In this document: piece after piece, positions 11,300-22,770 of the stretch
Layout of the letters: each line of letters opens with the position of its first letter
Position numbering within the stretch: the first letter of the stretch is position 1
DNA from: Gnetum montanum
Lineage: Eukaryota; Streptophyta; Gnetopsida; Gnetales; Gnetaceae
NCBI GenBank assembly: GCA_015680685.1
Contig: MNCI01022125.1
Location: forward strand, 534,219-598,218
Length of the DNA stretch: 64,000 nt
Direction of reading: 5' to 3'
Position numbers and translations under genes: made by a program
Notes under the pieces: generated by a model
What the model was told of the DNA's origin: nothing
The model's input: only the letters and a program-made list of their open reading frames with translations
The model's database searches: none

Positions 11300-11960
11300 T
11301 GCCTTTTAGCAACTTCAATAATGAGGTGATGCATGACATTTCATCTTTGATAGATTCAATGCATACAACCAAGCATAAATTCACCTAAAAGGAGTTGCAA
11401 ATCAAGGAAATGAGAGAGTATATAAAGCTTTCCAATCTCTGATGTGCTAATATAGTAATGCTCATTGTTGGGAGGCTTCAACTAGAGTTGGAAAAGCAAG
11501 TGGCTAGCTCATACCTATTATATGTGGGTAATTTCAAGCTTCACAAGAAGACCAGATAAAAGTTAGAAATTGTTAGTGCAAAGCTTGAGGTTCTAAAAGT
11601 TAAATTTCAAAATTAGCAAGCAGTCACAAAGAACATAGATAAAAGAATGGTGGATCACTGGTAATTGAAAAACATAATTAGGGCATTTGATGTTGAATAT
11701 AAACAATTTTTTGTCTAGTTTATCAATGTTAAGGAGTTGTTCTCTACTTTACATTATCCTTAGGATGTACTAATACCAACAACTCTAGGCAATGCCACTT
11801 GGATAATTAATGATCCTAGGAGCAAAGAAGAAAATATCATGGTGTTGTTAGATGCATTTTGACTACCAAAAGAAGTAGTAGCAGTAGTAGGGCAGCCAAA
11901 ACAATAATCAAAGTATGAGGAGCCATTGTAGAAGCCACCATCTCCTGGCACTACTTAAGG
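11300..11960 (+). pseudogene. Coiled-coil ORF copy 2, coiled-coil and C-terminal part
   Basis: The plus strand encodes, with a few stops, the same order of motifs as copies 1, 3 and 4. Phe-Asn-Ala-Tyr-Asn-Gln is followed by Lys-Glu-Leu-Gln-Ile-Lys-Glu-Met at 11345-11420, then a Leu/Lys-rich segment, then the C-terminal block at 11682-11872. That block has Phe-Asp-Val-Glu-Tyr-Lys, Val-Lys-Glu-Leu-Phe, Asn-Ala-Thr-Trp and Ser-Lys-Glu-Glu. It lies about 220 bases upstream of the polypurine tract and LTR at 12181, the same place as in the other copies. TAG and TAA stops stand where other copies have Gln. Confidence 0.6.
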
Positions 11961-12164
11961 CATATGCCTTGGATCAATTTTGTACATATTGAATTAGGTT
12001 AATTTTTGTAATATGTCAAATATTTATCTCATGTCAAATTGTAATTACTTGAATGATTTTTTTGGTAATGCGACACTTGAGTTAGTTAGTTAGTTAGTCT
12101 TATAGATCCCCAGTTTTGTAAACAACTTGGTCCTAATTTTTTTTGACCTAAGGATGAGTTTTTG

Positions 12165-12720
12165 ATTAGTCATGAAGGTATGATAAATGCTCTATTAGTT
12201 AGTTGTATTAACACATCAACATTGATATAGCCCTAGCTTTGTCAATGCATTAGCATTGATGCAAGCCTCATAAATGCCTATATAAATGTACACATTCACT
12301 ACATTTATGACACATTTTGATCATTTTATAAGTAGACTCTTGTAGTTTTTTTCCATGAAAGTGAGAATATTTTTCCTATCTAGTGCTCTCAATGTGAATT
12401 GAATAGATTGTACAAAGTTTAATTTGAGTGTCTATTGCAGATGGGCAGACTTGCATCATGATTGAAATGAAATACATATTTATTTTGTGCATTGCAACAC
12501 TTGGCCTAGTACTTTGATTTTATTTTTTGCAATTTAATTTAACTATTCCATTACATTTCATGTATGTAGTTAAATATTTTATTCCATTTTTCTTAGTGAA
12601 TTTTCAAGAGTATGTCTAATTTCAAGCATAAATGTACTAGTGTTTGGGAATTATAGTAGTGGGTCACTTAGTATGCCCAATAGTGAAACACTTGGTATTC
12701 CAACAATGTTAGTATAAGTT
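12165..12720 (+). mobile_element. Polypurine tract and 3' LTR, Athila-like group B (interrupted)
   Basis: The motif 'aaggatgagtttttgattagtcatgaaggta' precedes an LTR starting TGATAAATG at 12181; the same motif precedes the 3' LTRs of A1, A2 and the others. The LTR matches the copy at 1665-2448, with a TATA-like CTATATAAAT near 12277. It is cut at 12720 by element C. The remaining LTR sequence resumes at 32382 ('ttcaagatgtatatagaaaa' against 'ttcaagatgtgtatggaaaa' in the other copy). Confidence 0.7.
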
Positions 12721-13467
12721 TAGTGACGTAGACATCAAATAGGCCAATGTAACATCTCTCCAATGATGGGATATTTTATTGGAGTTTTGGCATGTTTGGA
12801 AGTGTTTTATGACCATTTTGATGAGTTTAGGAGGGTTTTGGGGGCTAAGGGATCTTGTTTGAAGGCGTCTGGAGGTTCTAGGCCTCAAAAAAAGCATATT
12901 TGTGTTTAGCCTTGGTAGGTGAGACGTCCTAGCTACATTCAAGATGTTCCAGCTACATTCAAGACATCTCAGCCAAGACATCCACATGATTTCAAGTTAT
13001 CCTAGTTGTTAATAGCCACTTATGAGCAAGATGTCTCATTCTCCTCCAAGACATCTTATACGGACATGAGACAATTTTCTATAAATTTTTAAAGATTTAA
13101 ATTTTGAATTTAAAGAGGAAAGATAAAGAGACAAGGCAAAAGATATAAATAGACCTCATGGGCCTTCATTTTTGTCAAAAGAGAGTCTAGGGAGAGAGAG
13201 GTGAGATAAGGGAAGAGCAGAGAAAGATAGAATTTTGGCAAGGTATCTTGATCATCATCCATGTGAGAGTGTGTTTTTTTATTGAGTGTGTATGTGAGAA
13301 TTTGATTGAATCTCTTGTCTATCCTTGGGAATTTGTGCTTCATTTTAGTTGTAATTTCTTAATTTGAGCAAGAATAAAGCTTTCATTTTCTATTCTTGTT
13401 TAAATTTTACCATTTTTGTAACATTGAGAGAGCTTGAATTATGGAATCCAAAGAGCTCTTCATTACA
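12721..13467 (+). mobile_element. 5' LTR of element C
   Basis: A 747-bp LTR that pairs with 31634-32381 (748 bp). The two agree along their whole length ('caatgtaacatctctccaatgatggga', 'agagagtctagggagagagaggt', 'cttgatcatcatccatgtgagag', 'attgagagagctt'). The left end replaces a TG with TA, so it has decayed. Several AAGA(C/T)GTCT-type motifs lie at about 12920-13060, upstream of a TATA-like 'gatataaatag' at 13140. Confidence 0.85.
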
Positions 13468-13468
13468 T

Positions 13469-13480
13469 TGATATTAGCGT
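13469..13480 (+). other. Primer binding site of element C (tRNA-Met type), degenerate
   Basis: The sequence 'tgatattagcg' one base after the LTR resembles TGGTATCAGAGC, the usual complement of initiator tRNA-Met used by copia-type elements. Several mismatches make this a weak call. Confidence 0.45.
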
Positions 13481-13825
13481 AGCTTGGAATTGAAGACAAT
13501 TGCATTCAAGTGGATAATTCTCATCTCAATTGCAAAGAATCACTCTAAATTCTCAAGCATGCATGAATTCTCTCTCACTACTTGTTCTACTCATCCAAGG
13601 ACTTGAAAAGTTTCCTTTGATTTCTAAGTTTATCATATCTTTCAAGAATTTGAAGATAATTGTAGAATTGGATACCCACTAGCTTGTACTAGCTAGGGTT
13701 TGAAGATCTTGCCCTCCTTTCTCTTAAGATCTGAGTATTCTTGGTTTGATTCCTTGAGAAATCTTGAATATTTCACTTTGTCTTGTAGAGTTTTATGAGA
13801 AATACCTTTTAGGTCATTTTCCTTT

Positions 13826-14734
13826 ATGCCTAAAAAGAAAAAGATAGTTCAAGAATTGTTAAGAGATATGGAGGAATTAAAGACTAAGTTGAAAGATAAT
13901 TTGAGGATAACTGAGAGAATATCTTCTAGCCATTAAGAAAAGGAAGAAGATATAAGGTTTGGTAAAGTAGAGATCAATGAGAAAATGAGTTCTAAGGTAT
14001 CTCTTACTGAGCAAAGGAGTGTTGAATACTCAAAGGTTTTAAGAGAGGGAACCAAGAGCTTCATCAAATGGACCAAGAGATCTTCAAAGTTCAAGATGAT
14101 GTATGTTGTTGATTAAGAAGAGTTCTTACATCATAAGTCATGGAAGGTGAATGATTAAAGCCAAAGTGAGAAAGATTAAGGAATTTCTTCAAGAAAGATT
14201 AAAGGTAGAACTAGAAGGTATGATATTCATTCTTTTTACAATTGTTCTATACCTTGTGGTAAAGGAAAGGAGATTCTAAGGCACATTGAGGCTATCTCAT
14301 AGGAGAGAGGCAAGTATTCTAGCTAAGGTATGTGGAAGAATGATTGCTTTAATGATGTTTTTAATGAATCTGATGTTAAATCCATGGAGGAGAATTTACC
14401 TTTTGAGCTGGTACCTCCAAAATGAGATGAAGAGATTATTAATGATTCCTTTAAAGAGGAGAAGCTATTAGAAATGAGAAATGTTATTTGGGATCTTAAA
14501 CTTTCAAGCTTTGATGAGATTATACAACCACATGTTGAAGATCAAGTTGAACCAAAGATGGATGGGAAGAGCCATGAAGAGTTAAGTGAGTTTAAGCTTT
14601 ATGTTGTTGATGGTAGTAATGTCTTTCATGTTGAAGCTCGTGTGATGGATGCTAGTATTTCACTTTAGCTTAATAGTGGTTTGTTCAATGGTAATGAGGA
14701 GCATCATAATAATTATGATGATTGTGATAGGAAT
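13826..14734 (+). pseudogene. Element C ORF, first part (303 codons)
   Basis: The ATG at 13826 opens a Lys/Glu-rich protein beginning Met-Pro-Lys-Lys-Lys-Lys-Lys. The frame stays the same to 14734 and contains about eight internal stops (TAA, TAG and TGA) that look like mutated Gln and Arg codons. The frame continues in 30886-31407, because element D landed within it and duplicated five bases. With D removed the ORF spans about 476 codons. No gag zinc knuckle, protease, RT or integrase motif is visible, and the whole interior of C is only about 2 kb. C is therefore a non-autonomous LTR element with one unknown, acidic and basic patchy protein. A captured cellular ORF is possible. Confidence 0.65.
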
Positions 14735-15742
14735 TGTGGATCAAGAACTTAGAATGAAGGCTGAATAAGTTCCCCAATTTAAAATGTTGCAGCCACCACA
14801 ACACACACAAATTTTATGTGGTTCTTGAACTTGTGTATGTCCACACTTGGAGGGTACAATCCATGCACACCTACAAAATTTTTTTCTTAAAAAATGTTGT
14901 TTGAAGGGCACCACACCCTCTACAAGCTTTGAGCTCTACTTTGAAGTGTTTCATTGTCATGAAACCACTTAAACCTGTAAGGTCTTGACAAGCTCAAAAA
15001 TGTGATTTAGAGGATCCCATAACCTTTACAAAAATTGAGCTGCTCACTAAAGTGTTTTGACATTGCAAAATGACTCAATCCTGCAAGATCCCAACAAGCT
15101 CAATAAGGATGTCTTCTTGCAAGAAGCACATTAATCCTACAAGGCTACAAGAAAAAAATAAGGAAAGAGTATCACTAAATTTAGAGGTTCTTGTACTTGA
15201 AACTCCATACAATCAACACATGTAAATTATTATACAATGAAGAGAAAAAATAAAATCACAATTTCTAGGATTTTCACTTTGTCTTATAGCCTCAAAGTTT
15301 TCAAAAATTCCTTGGAATCCATGCAATGGCTATCAAATTGCTAGTATAGACATGTACTTTAAAGTTTGGATGTTTATCTGAGAGAGCCCTCAATGCATGA
15401 TAGATGTCTACCTATAAGTGTAGACATCTATTGTTGTTACTGCCAGACGTGAACTCTCTAGAAGCACTCTGAGATATAAAGCATTTTTATGACCCTTGGA
15501 CGTCTCAATAGTTCTTCAAACATCTTTGTTTGACTTGTGGGCTTTATTTCCATTTGTGCTCTCATCTAGTCCATTTAGACTTCATCTTATCATCTCATCG
15601 TGGATCTCATTTCTAAAGTCCATTTCTTAGTTTGAAGTTCTTTTTTGATTAATTCTTAAATGGTCCTGCAAGATCACAATCACACATATACATTCTACAT
15701 TCTCCATTTACCTTAAGGTTTTGACATATCAAAAGGTCAACA
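14735..15742 (-). mobile_element. 3' LTR of copia-like element D (minus strand)
   Basis: This pairs with 29811-30880. On the minus strand it starts TGTTGACC at 15742, right after a polypurine tract (complement 'tctccccctt' at 15744-15753), and ends ...CA at 14735. The flanks GGAAT (14730-14734) and AGAAT (30881-30885) form a 5-bp target duplication with one change. Motifs of the AGA(C/T)GTCT type occur at 15400-15530. Confidence 0.85.
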
Positions 15743-18639
15743 ATCTCCCCCTTGTTGGTGATGTCCAAAACTTAAGAAAATGGGTTAGTTTGTTCCATGA
15801 TATATAAATTATTTAGCTAAGAATGATACAGAGATGAATGACTAGAAAAATGTGCATCTTGTATATAGCACATTCCCATGAAACACAAAGAGACATGAGT
15901 AAAGCTTTGTGGATTTTTAATATAGCCATTTATGATCAAAGGTTGAGCAATGAAGATCAATTATCCTGTCTCTATACCATTCACTATATAGAAAGCATTA
16001 ATCCATAGAGTCATAATTGTTTAATATATCCACAAGTCATTATTACTATTCAATGCTTAGGAATATACACAACATATGCCCATGTTCCAACCACCATATC
16101 ACAAGTCACAAAACTCTTTTCCTTTTTGGACATCATCAAAAAGTGACTAGGGCCTCAAAACAAAAAGTCATAGTAAAAGATCAAAATAATACTATTCAAA
16201 AGATTGTTAAAGATAAACATCAAAACACATCATACAATATTTATCTAAGCAAAAGCTCATTTGACTTTTCTCATCACTGATGAGTGGCGAGGTACCCCTA
16301 CACTCAACCATACAAAACAAGCGTAGCAAGCGCGATCCGGTTGAACTCTGTAGACTAAGTGCCTACACGCCCCATGGAACACTTGGGGTTAATCATTCAT
16401 TGTCTTCTCAGACTTACTTGTAGTTTTCATGGTGTATGGTTAAGTAAGTCTGAGGTATATGATTTTTATATCTTTTTATGTTTTATGTCTCCTATGCTAA
16501 CAAGGTGAAGGCTTGAGAAACTAATTACTAATTCGAACTAATGACTAAGCCTAAATTACCTAGCATCAGCATCCATTCCCACTTACTGTACACACCCTGA
16601 ACTGACGCAACTACGGCTACCAAACGCTAATCATTGCTAGGATCACCACGCGTAACGCATGTGCTCGAAGTGGTCGTACTGAGGCACTTAACTAGGAGGA
16701 AAGGGTTAAGAGAATCTAATCTAGCCTAAGTGCAATGAGCAGCTGATTCCTTGACTAACCGAACACATCTTTGTGCACGACTACCACTGGGATTACCAAG
16801 CACAGATCCTGAATATGCCACTGGGTTACCAAGTAGTCACACTAGATGCTCGTAATCAAGTTGTACTCATACCGCGTTGCGATGAGCAGCCGATTCCTTG
16901 ACTATCCGTACACATCCTTAGATGCTCATAATCAAGTCATACTCATTCCGCATTTTAGGAGTTTAAGGGTGAGAGAGAAAGCAATAAATAAAATCTTATT
17001 CGATGCACTGCAAGGTTTATCTAGGAAGTTCATCTTTGTTGTCGTACACAACTTGTGTTTAGGTACAATGTTGATCGAATAAAGGTTCGTTCACTTTAGG
17101 ACTTCTACTGCGGGCACATGGAAAATATTCTATCTCTAGAGTGATCAAACTGCCAGAGTTTCCCTACTTCTAGCCCAGGATGAGGAAACAAGGGAGAGCC
17201 GCCTCTTATTTATAGACTTGGCGGCGGACCGCGATATCGTGTATGTGATATCACAGGGGAAGACGCGATATCGTGTACGCAATATTGCATGGGATGTGAT
17301 ATCGTGGCTTATGTGAAACGCGTCTCATCAATCACATTTTCATATTCAAAAGATAGACATAGTAAATCATGCCAAGGAGAGTAAATATATGCACAACCAA
17401 ATTTTAAGAAATAGATCAAATTTTAGACATAAATCAAGAGATCAAATAAAGAAACTCCTAATCAAGATGTTCTTGAAATAGTAACCATGTATATCTCAAG
17501 CTAGCTTAAAATATCTCATCAATTGATTTTTAAAATTCTCTTAGGTGAGCACTATTCAACTCATGTTAGCAATAAGGGACTAAAATACTTAAAAAGATAC
17601 ATTCTCAGCATATAAGAGATGCAACATTAATATCTTAACATAGTGAGATAGCCAAATAGATTCCATAAGCTTACACAACTGAATATTATTTTCACTTAAA
17701 AGATTCTTAAAAATCAAATAAAAAACATGTTATTTTTCCTTTAAGACTTTACCAGATGTGAATATTCTTTTTGTTACTTGCTAAAGCTTTGTCACTAAAT
17801 ATCATGTCTTATAGAAAATCTCCATTGACTCCCCCTACACTAATGCTCCCCTTGCTTATATGTTCCATCTTTTGAATCAAATATCCACTAGTTGATTAAT
17901 CAATCATGAGTTACTTTCATTTGTGAAGATAAATGTGTAAACCATTATAATGACACAATATGAAAATCTTAAAGTCTCTTATTAGTAACATTTTCACTAG
18001 ATGATAAGTATTATGAGATAAAATTGTTTCCTTTGCAATGAAAGGCTTCTTGAAGATTTTTCAGTTTGATCTAAAGCCTTCACTATTTCAAACTATCATA
18101 TGCTGACAACTTTGAGACACTTTCAACTTATGTTGGTCACATGTAATCTACACTCTAGGATCTTAGAAGATCAGGTGAGTCTCTCTTTTATTAACCAAGA
18201 ATTTTAAAGAGTATTTAATGAATTTCCTAATTAATACATTATTTATTCTATATTAATTCTAGTAAGGAAAGTAATTGAGACTTACCGTTACTTATCTTGC
18301 TTGTCCTTTAATATGAATATGATTAATAAAATTTGAGATGAGGTTCTCCATCATAGAGTATCTCCTTAGCATGCAGTTTTCTTTTATCAGCACTTTTGTG
18401 TGTATCCGCAAACTCATGTGAAATTTCTTCTTTGTCATGTTCATGTTTTTCAAGGTGGAAGAACTCATAATTTTTGATAGTTATTGATCTAGATCCCTTC
18501 AATTTTTTTAAGGAAATTCCACCTTCTTGCTCTTTCATTCTTCAAGCTTTTGTACCCTTCAAGATACACGTATATTACTTCTCTTGATAAGACCAAGTAG
18601 TCACATTATTTTGATCACTATAAGGATGATAATAATCTT
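15743..18639 (-). mobile_element. 3' interior of element D (non-coding, with solo LTR inserted)
   Basis: Apart from the inserted solo LTR (16278-17330) this is AT-rich DNA. Its only minus-strand ORF of note is 18323-18538, a Lys/Glu/His-rich 71-codon stretch without recognised motifs. No reverse transcriptase or integrase remnants are visible. With the nested insertions removed, D is about 5.4 kb, which fits a gag-only, non-autonomous copia-like element. Confidence 0.55.
16278..17330 (-). mobile_element. Solo LTR of Athila-like group A, minus strand
   Basis: This begins TGATGAG and ends CTCATCA, flanked by a perfect 5-bp duplication ATCAC (16273-16277 and 17331-17335). It is about 300 bp longer than the solo LTR at 4175-4925, because the stretch around 16690-16950 is partly repeated: 'gatgagcagccgattccttgacta' resembles the earlier 'aatgagcagctgattccttgacta'. 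Palindromic GATATC motifs lie at 17228-17310. It interrupts element D. Confidence 0.9.
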
Positions 18640-19375
18640 TGATGGGACGCGATATCGCGGTGCACTATCATATCTATAAATAAGAGGCAGCTCTCCCTTG
18701 TTTTCTCATCCTAGGCTAGAAAGGAGGGAAACTCTAGCAGACTGATCACTCTAGAGATAGAATATTTTCCATGTGCCCGCAGTAGGAGTCCCAAAGTGAA
18801 CATATCTTTATTCGAGCAAACATTGTACCTGAACACAAGTTTGTGTACGACAATAAAGACGAGCTTTCCGGATAAACCTTGCAGTGCATGGAATAGGATT
18901 TTATTTATTGTTATTTATTACTTGTTATTTACTATTTTCCTTCTCAACCCTTCTCTTCTAGTTAAGTGCCTCAATATGACCGCTTCGAGCATGTGCGTTA
19001 CATGTGGTGATCCCAGCAACGATTAGCGTTTGGTAGCCATGGTTGCATTGGTTCAGGGTGTGTACAGTAAGTGGGAACGGATGCTAACGCTAGGTAATTT
19101 AGACTTAGTTCATTAGTTAGAGTTAGTAATTAGTTTCTCAACCCTTCACCTTGTTAGCATAGGAGACAAAAACATAAAAAGCTATAAAAATCATATACCT
19201 CATACTTACTTAACCATACACCGTGACAACTACAAGTAAGTTTGGGAAGACAACGAATGATTAACCCTAAGTGTTCCATGGGTGTGTAGGCACTTAGTCT
19301 GCGAAGTTCAATCGGATCACACGTGCTATGCTCGTATTCGTATGGTTGAATGTAGGGTTATCTCACCACTCATCA
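18640..19375 (+). mobile_element. 5' LTR of A1
   Basis: A 736-bp LTR, TGATGGG...CTCATCA. It has a TATA box TATAAATA at about 18675 and only one GCGATATCGC palindrome upstream, where the 3' LTR has four. The rest matches the 3' LTR with scattered mostly C/T and G/A differences. Confidence 0.92.
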
Positions 19376-19376
19376 T

Positions 19377-19394
19377 TGACGCCGTTGCCGGGTG
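19377..19394 (+). other. Primer binding site (tRNA-Asp)
   Basis: TGACGCCGTTGCCGGGTG begins one base after the 5' LTR. It matches the complement of the plant tRNA-Asp 3' end at 15 of 18 positions, so this is the start site for minus-strand DNA synthesis. Confidence 0.85.
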
Positions 19395-19507
19395 TTTGTG
19401 CGCTGAATAGAACATAGGATATCACTCACATCGTTGGGAGCCTAAATGAACCTTTGGGTTAATTAAAGAAAAAATTATATAATGGTAAAATTAGCACACT
19501 GATAACA

Positions 19508-21470
19508 ATGTCTTCTTCTCATAAGAGCAACTCACCACCTAGGGACAATACAAAGAATAGTTGGCAATCAAAAACACATAAACTAAATCCACCAAGTCCT
19601 CAACAATACTAGATAGTCTATACTCATCCCAATGAGTATATTCCAGACTTCACCTTTATCCTCCATCAAGGTGAATAGTTGCAATGGAGAGATTTGCAAG
19701 ATAACATAGTGTTACCTCCAGATCGATCAGTCCCCAACATGCTCCTCCATGCTTTGGCATAGATAGGCATGACTCAACTCTATGCTGAATACGTTATGGG
19801 TGATTTTGACATGAGGGATTACCATCCCACAGCTTTACAACGTATGAGGGACTCAAGGCAGGAGAGCCAACATACACTGTTGAAGGGCAAGGAGGTCCCG
19901 CACGTCCCTAGTGAAATCAGAGATGGTGAACCACTCATAACAGGTTCTCTATCAAATGATGTCCCTCCTCCTAACAATGGTGAGGAGGTGGGGTATCAGA
20001 ACCTATGCTCAACGATACATAACACTGGTTCTGAGCCCTGTGAATGCCAACTATTCACAGAGGGAACAACAACTCATGATAAAGATGGACACTTAGATCG
20101 TCACCACAATCAGGGCCGTAGTAGTCGAAGAGAAGGTAAGAAGCATCGTCATGGTGATGGTTCCCCTTCTTCTTCTCCTTCATCTCATCACACATCCTCT
20201 TCTTCCACATCTGGGTGTAGCCATCACGAGCATAACGGTGAGGATAGAGGTAGGAAAAATGAGAGACCTCGATGAGAGAGTCGAGAGAGAGGACAAGGGC
20301 ATGAACGAAAAGTAGGAAACAACGTAGACATCATAAGCATCATGAAAGAGATGATCATGACGAGCCCCTACTTGCAACCCGAAGTATGCTCAATATAACG
20401 GAGGTAGTAAGAATACCAATAAGGCATTTAAAAGATAGTCAGATCAAGCATTTAGACATGAACAATATCCCACGCTTCGAGGGGGGATACAACGCTGATC
20501 CGCAGCATCATTTATAGGCATTCCACGATGCCTGTGCCTTGCAGAACATAGAAAACAAGTGGCAGAAACTCAAGTTGTTCCCCAGGACACTCACAAAGGA
20601 AGTAGAGAGTTAGTATCGATCCTTAGAACCGGAAACCATTAGGAGGTGGAGTACGATGTTGGAACTCTTCAATGATAAGTATCAAACATACTCTGGAGTG
20701 TCTAATTTGTGTAAGTAGATCCAAGGATGGAAGCAAGGTAATCATGAACCCTTGGATGTTGCCATGACCTGCTACTACACATTGTTACATCATTGCCCAG
20801 GCCATGGATACGCTCAATGGGATCAACTTTGCCACATTGTGAATGGGCTAAGGCATGAGACTAGAAGAACCCTTAGGACTTATGCCCAAGGGAGACTATT
20901 AGAACTCAGAGCCCATGAAGTACATCGCTTGTTGGAATAAGTAGCAAAAGTAGAAGGTGAGCTACGAAAAAGAGAGAGTGCAAAAGAATATAACCGTGAT
21001 CCCTCCCTTCGAAAGAAGGGAGTAAGATTTTGTGATGAGGAGGATGAGTCACCACTCGAAGAGTTGGTGAACAAAAAAACCTTGCCGATCCAAAAATTAA
21101 CAACAGAAGTATCAGCTAAGATGGACCAATTGTGGGATTCCTTAGACTCCAAACTTGAAACTGTCTTGAAAATTGTAGAAGAGTCTAAGGAGGGACGAAG
21201 TAGTGACAAAGATAAGAAAAAGTGGAGAAATTCAGGCCCTGCACATAACAAGGGTAAGGGGAAAATTACTATCTCCGATGAGGTTGTGGATTCAGACATA
21301 GACGATGATGGTGGATGTGAGATCTGCCACTATGACCATCCTAAGGGATGTTGTCCAATTATCTCACATCTACAGGAGTCTGGGGTGTATGCACTTAACC
21401 CAAGACTTAACCAACGGAAAACACCCCAAAGGTCACCTTATCATCAAGGTAACCCAAGGAAGTTCCACTA
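19508..21470 (+). pseudogene. gag of A1
   Basis: Gag, the particle-forming protein, starts at the ATG at 19508 (Met-Ser-Ser-Ser-His). This start is supported by the same start in A2 (51246, minus strand) and in the fragment at 7071. A Ser/His-rich, probably disordered segment at 20160-20230 precedes the main gag domain at about 20460-20940 (Pro-Gln-His-His-Leu, Arg-Trp-Ser-Thr-Met-Leu-Glu-Leu-Phe). A charged stretch follows, then a zinc knuckle of the form C-x2-C-x3-H-x4-C at 21316-21354. The frame changes between 20275 and 20464. In-frame TAG or TAA codons occur at several Gln positions (for example near 20514, 20611, 20716 and 20938), so no full-length protein is possible. Confidence 0.85.
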
Positions 21471-22770
21471 ACAACTAACATACTATCCAAGTGGAACTCC
21501 ACCACAACCCATTGGATAGCATCAGCAGTGGCAATACCCACAGTCATGGGGGATGCCACCGCCAACACAACAGTACCCTTACTAGCAACTAGACCCATAT
21601 GGATATTATGTGTAGTAGCCAGTTTCTCTAGGTGACTCTATGGGTTACATAAACCCTCCACATTACTACCAAGTTCATGAGTATGTTAGGACTCCTTCTC
21701 CTCCAGGAAATGCTCCATACCCATACTATCCTCCAAATCCATCCACATCTCTTATGCCGGTAGCTTTACCACCAACTGCTCCAACAAGGCCTAGAGTAAT
21801 TCCCACTCAACTGCAACAACTCGATATCATGAGGGCCCCTAATCCTAAATTCTCAGTTGGTCCTAACAATCATACGCCAAAAAGACCTTTCTTTAGGACC
21901 AACAATCCAACCCAGCCCTCGCCTTCACAAGTGGTTGAACATCTGAACACCTCCATACCAAATAAGGTTTTGGGAAACCCTTCAACAGAGAAATTGAGGC
22001 CAATGCACATGGTTATGTTAACACATACCGTTACTGACTGGATAAAGGTAGGCCATCTTCCCAATCAATTCTCTAATCCGGAAAGCCCCCTAATTTATCT
22101 CCAAGTCATTGGGAATGAACCTCATAAGGCTCTTCTTAACTTAGGCTCCGGGGTCAACTTAATTTCACAATAATTGTATAAAACCTGGAACCTGCCTCCA
22201 CTCAAGAAGAGAAATATTCGCTTAAAGCTGGCTGGCTAGTCCATCACTGTTCCTTTGGGATAGGTTGAGGACATTGTCACCACCGTAGGTGGTTGGTCGT
22301 ACCTGGATGATTTCCTGGTGATCCAAATAAACAATGATAAAGGGGACTTCCCGATAATAATGGGAAGGGCATGGTTGAGCACAATAGACGTGCGCCTAGG
22401 AATTTGTAATCTTTCCCTAGAAATATCCAAGAAAAATACCTTTGGAAAGATTGAGAAGAAGAAAGTTCCCTGCATCGCATATAGTGACACAGGGTGCCAT
22501 TGCATGCAGAAATCAAGGGTAATGAGGAGTTTAACATTGCCTACATGCAATCAGTGTGCACAAGACATCGACATACAAAAGTGCCTATATGTAGTAGCCA
22601 CACAACAAGAAAACACCCAATGGCTAATGGCTGACTAAGAGAACAATTCAACGACATGCATGGAATTAACTGAGGGGATAACGAGCACTTATGTTGAAAG
22701 CATGGATGCACTTGAGTAGGTCCGTGGCCAACTTCCAGCCCTTAACCCTGAAAAAATTAACTGGGGGAAG
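21471..22770 (+). pseudogene. Proline-rich linker and aspartic protease of A1
   Basis: Continues in the gag frame. A Pro/Tyr/Gln-rich linker covers 21471-21990, followed by a retropepsin-like domain at about 22080-22450. The active-site region reads Leu-Leu-Asn-Leu-Gly-Ser-Gly: the catalytic Asp expected at 22138 is Asn (AAC), consistent with a G-to-A change. The second half has Phe-Pro-Ile-Ile-Met-Gly-Arg-Ala-Trp-Leu, a usual protease C-terminal block. Stops interrupt the frame at about 22171 and 22636. The protease would cut Gag-Pol in the particle, but this copy must be dead. Confidence 0.75.

Noticed and set aside
14286-14471. A 61-codon ORF in element C
   Set aside because: It is in a different frame from the continuous C ORF (13826-14734), which explains the sequence better despite its stops.
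22236-22550. Minus-strand ORFs of 86-104 codons within A1 pol
   Set aside because: They lie opposite the protease domain of A1 and have no independent signal.
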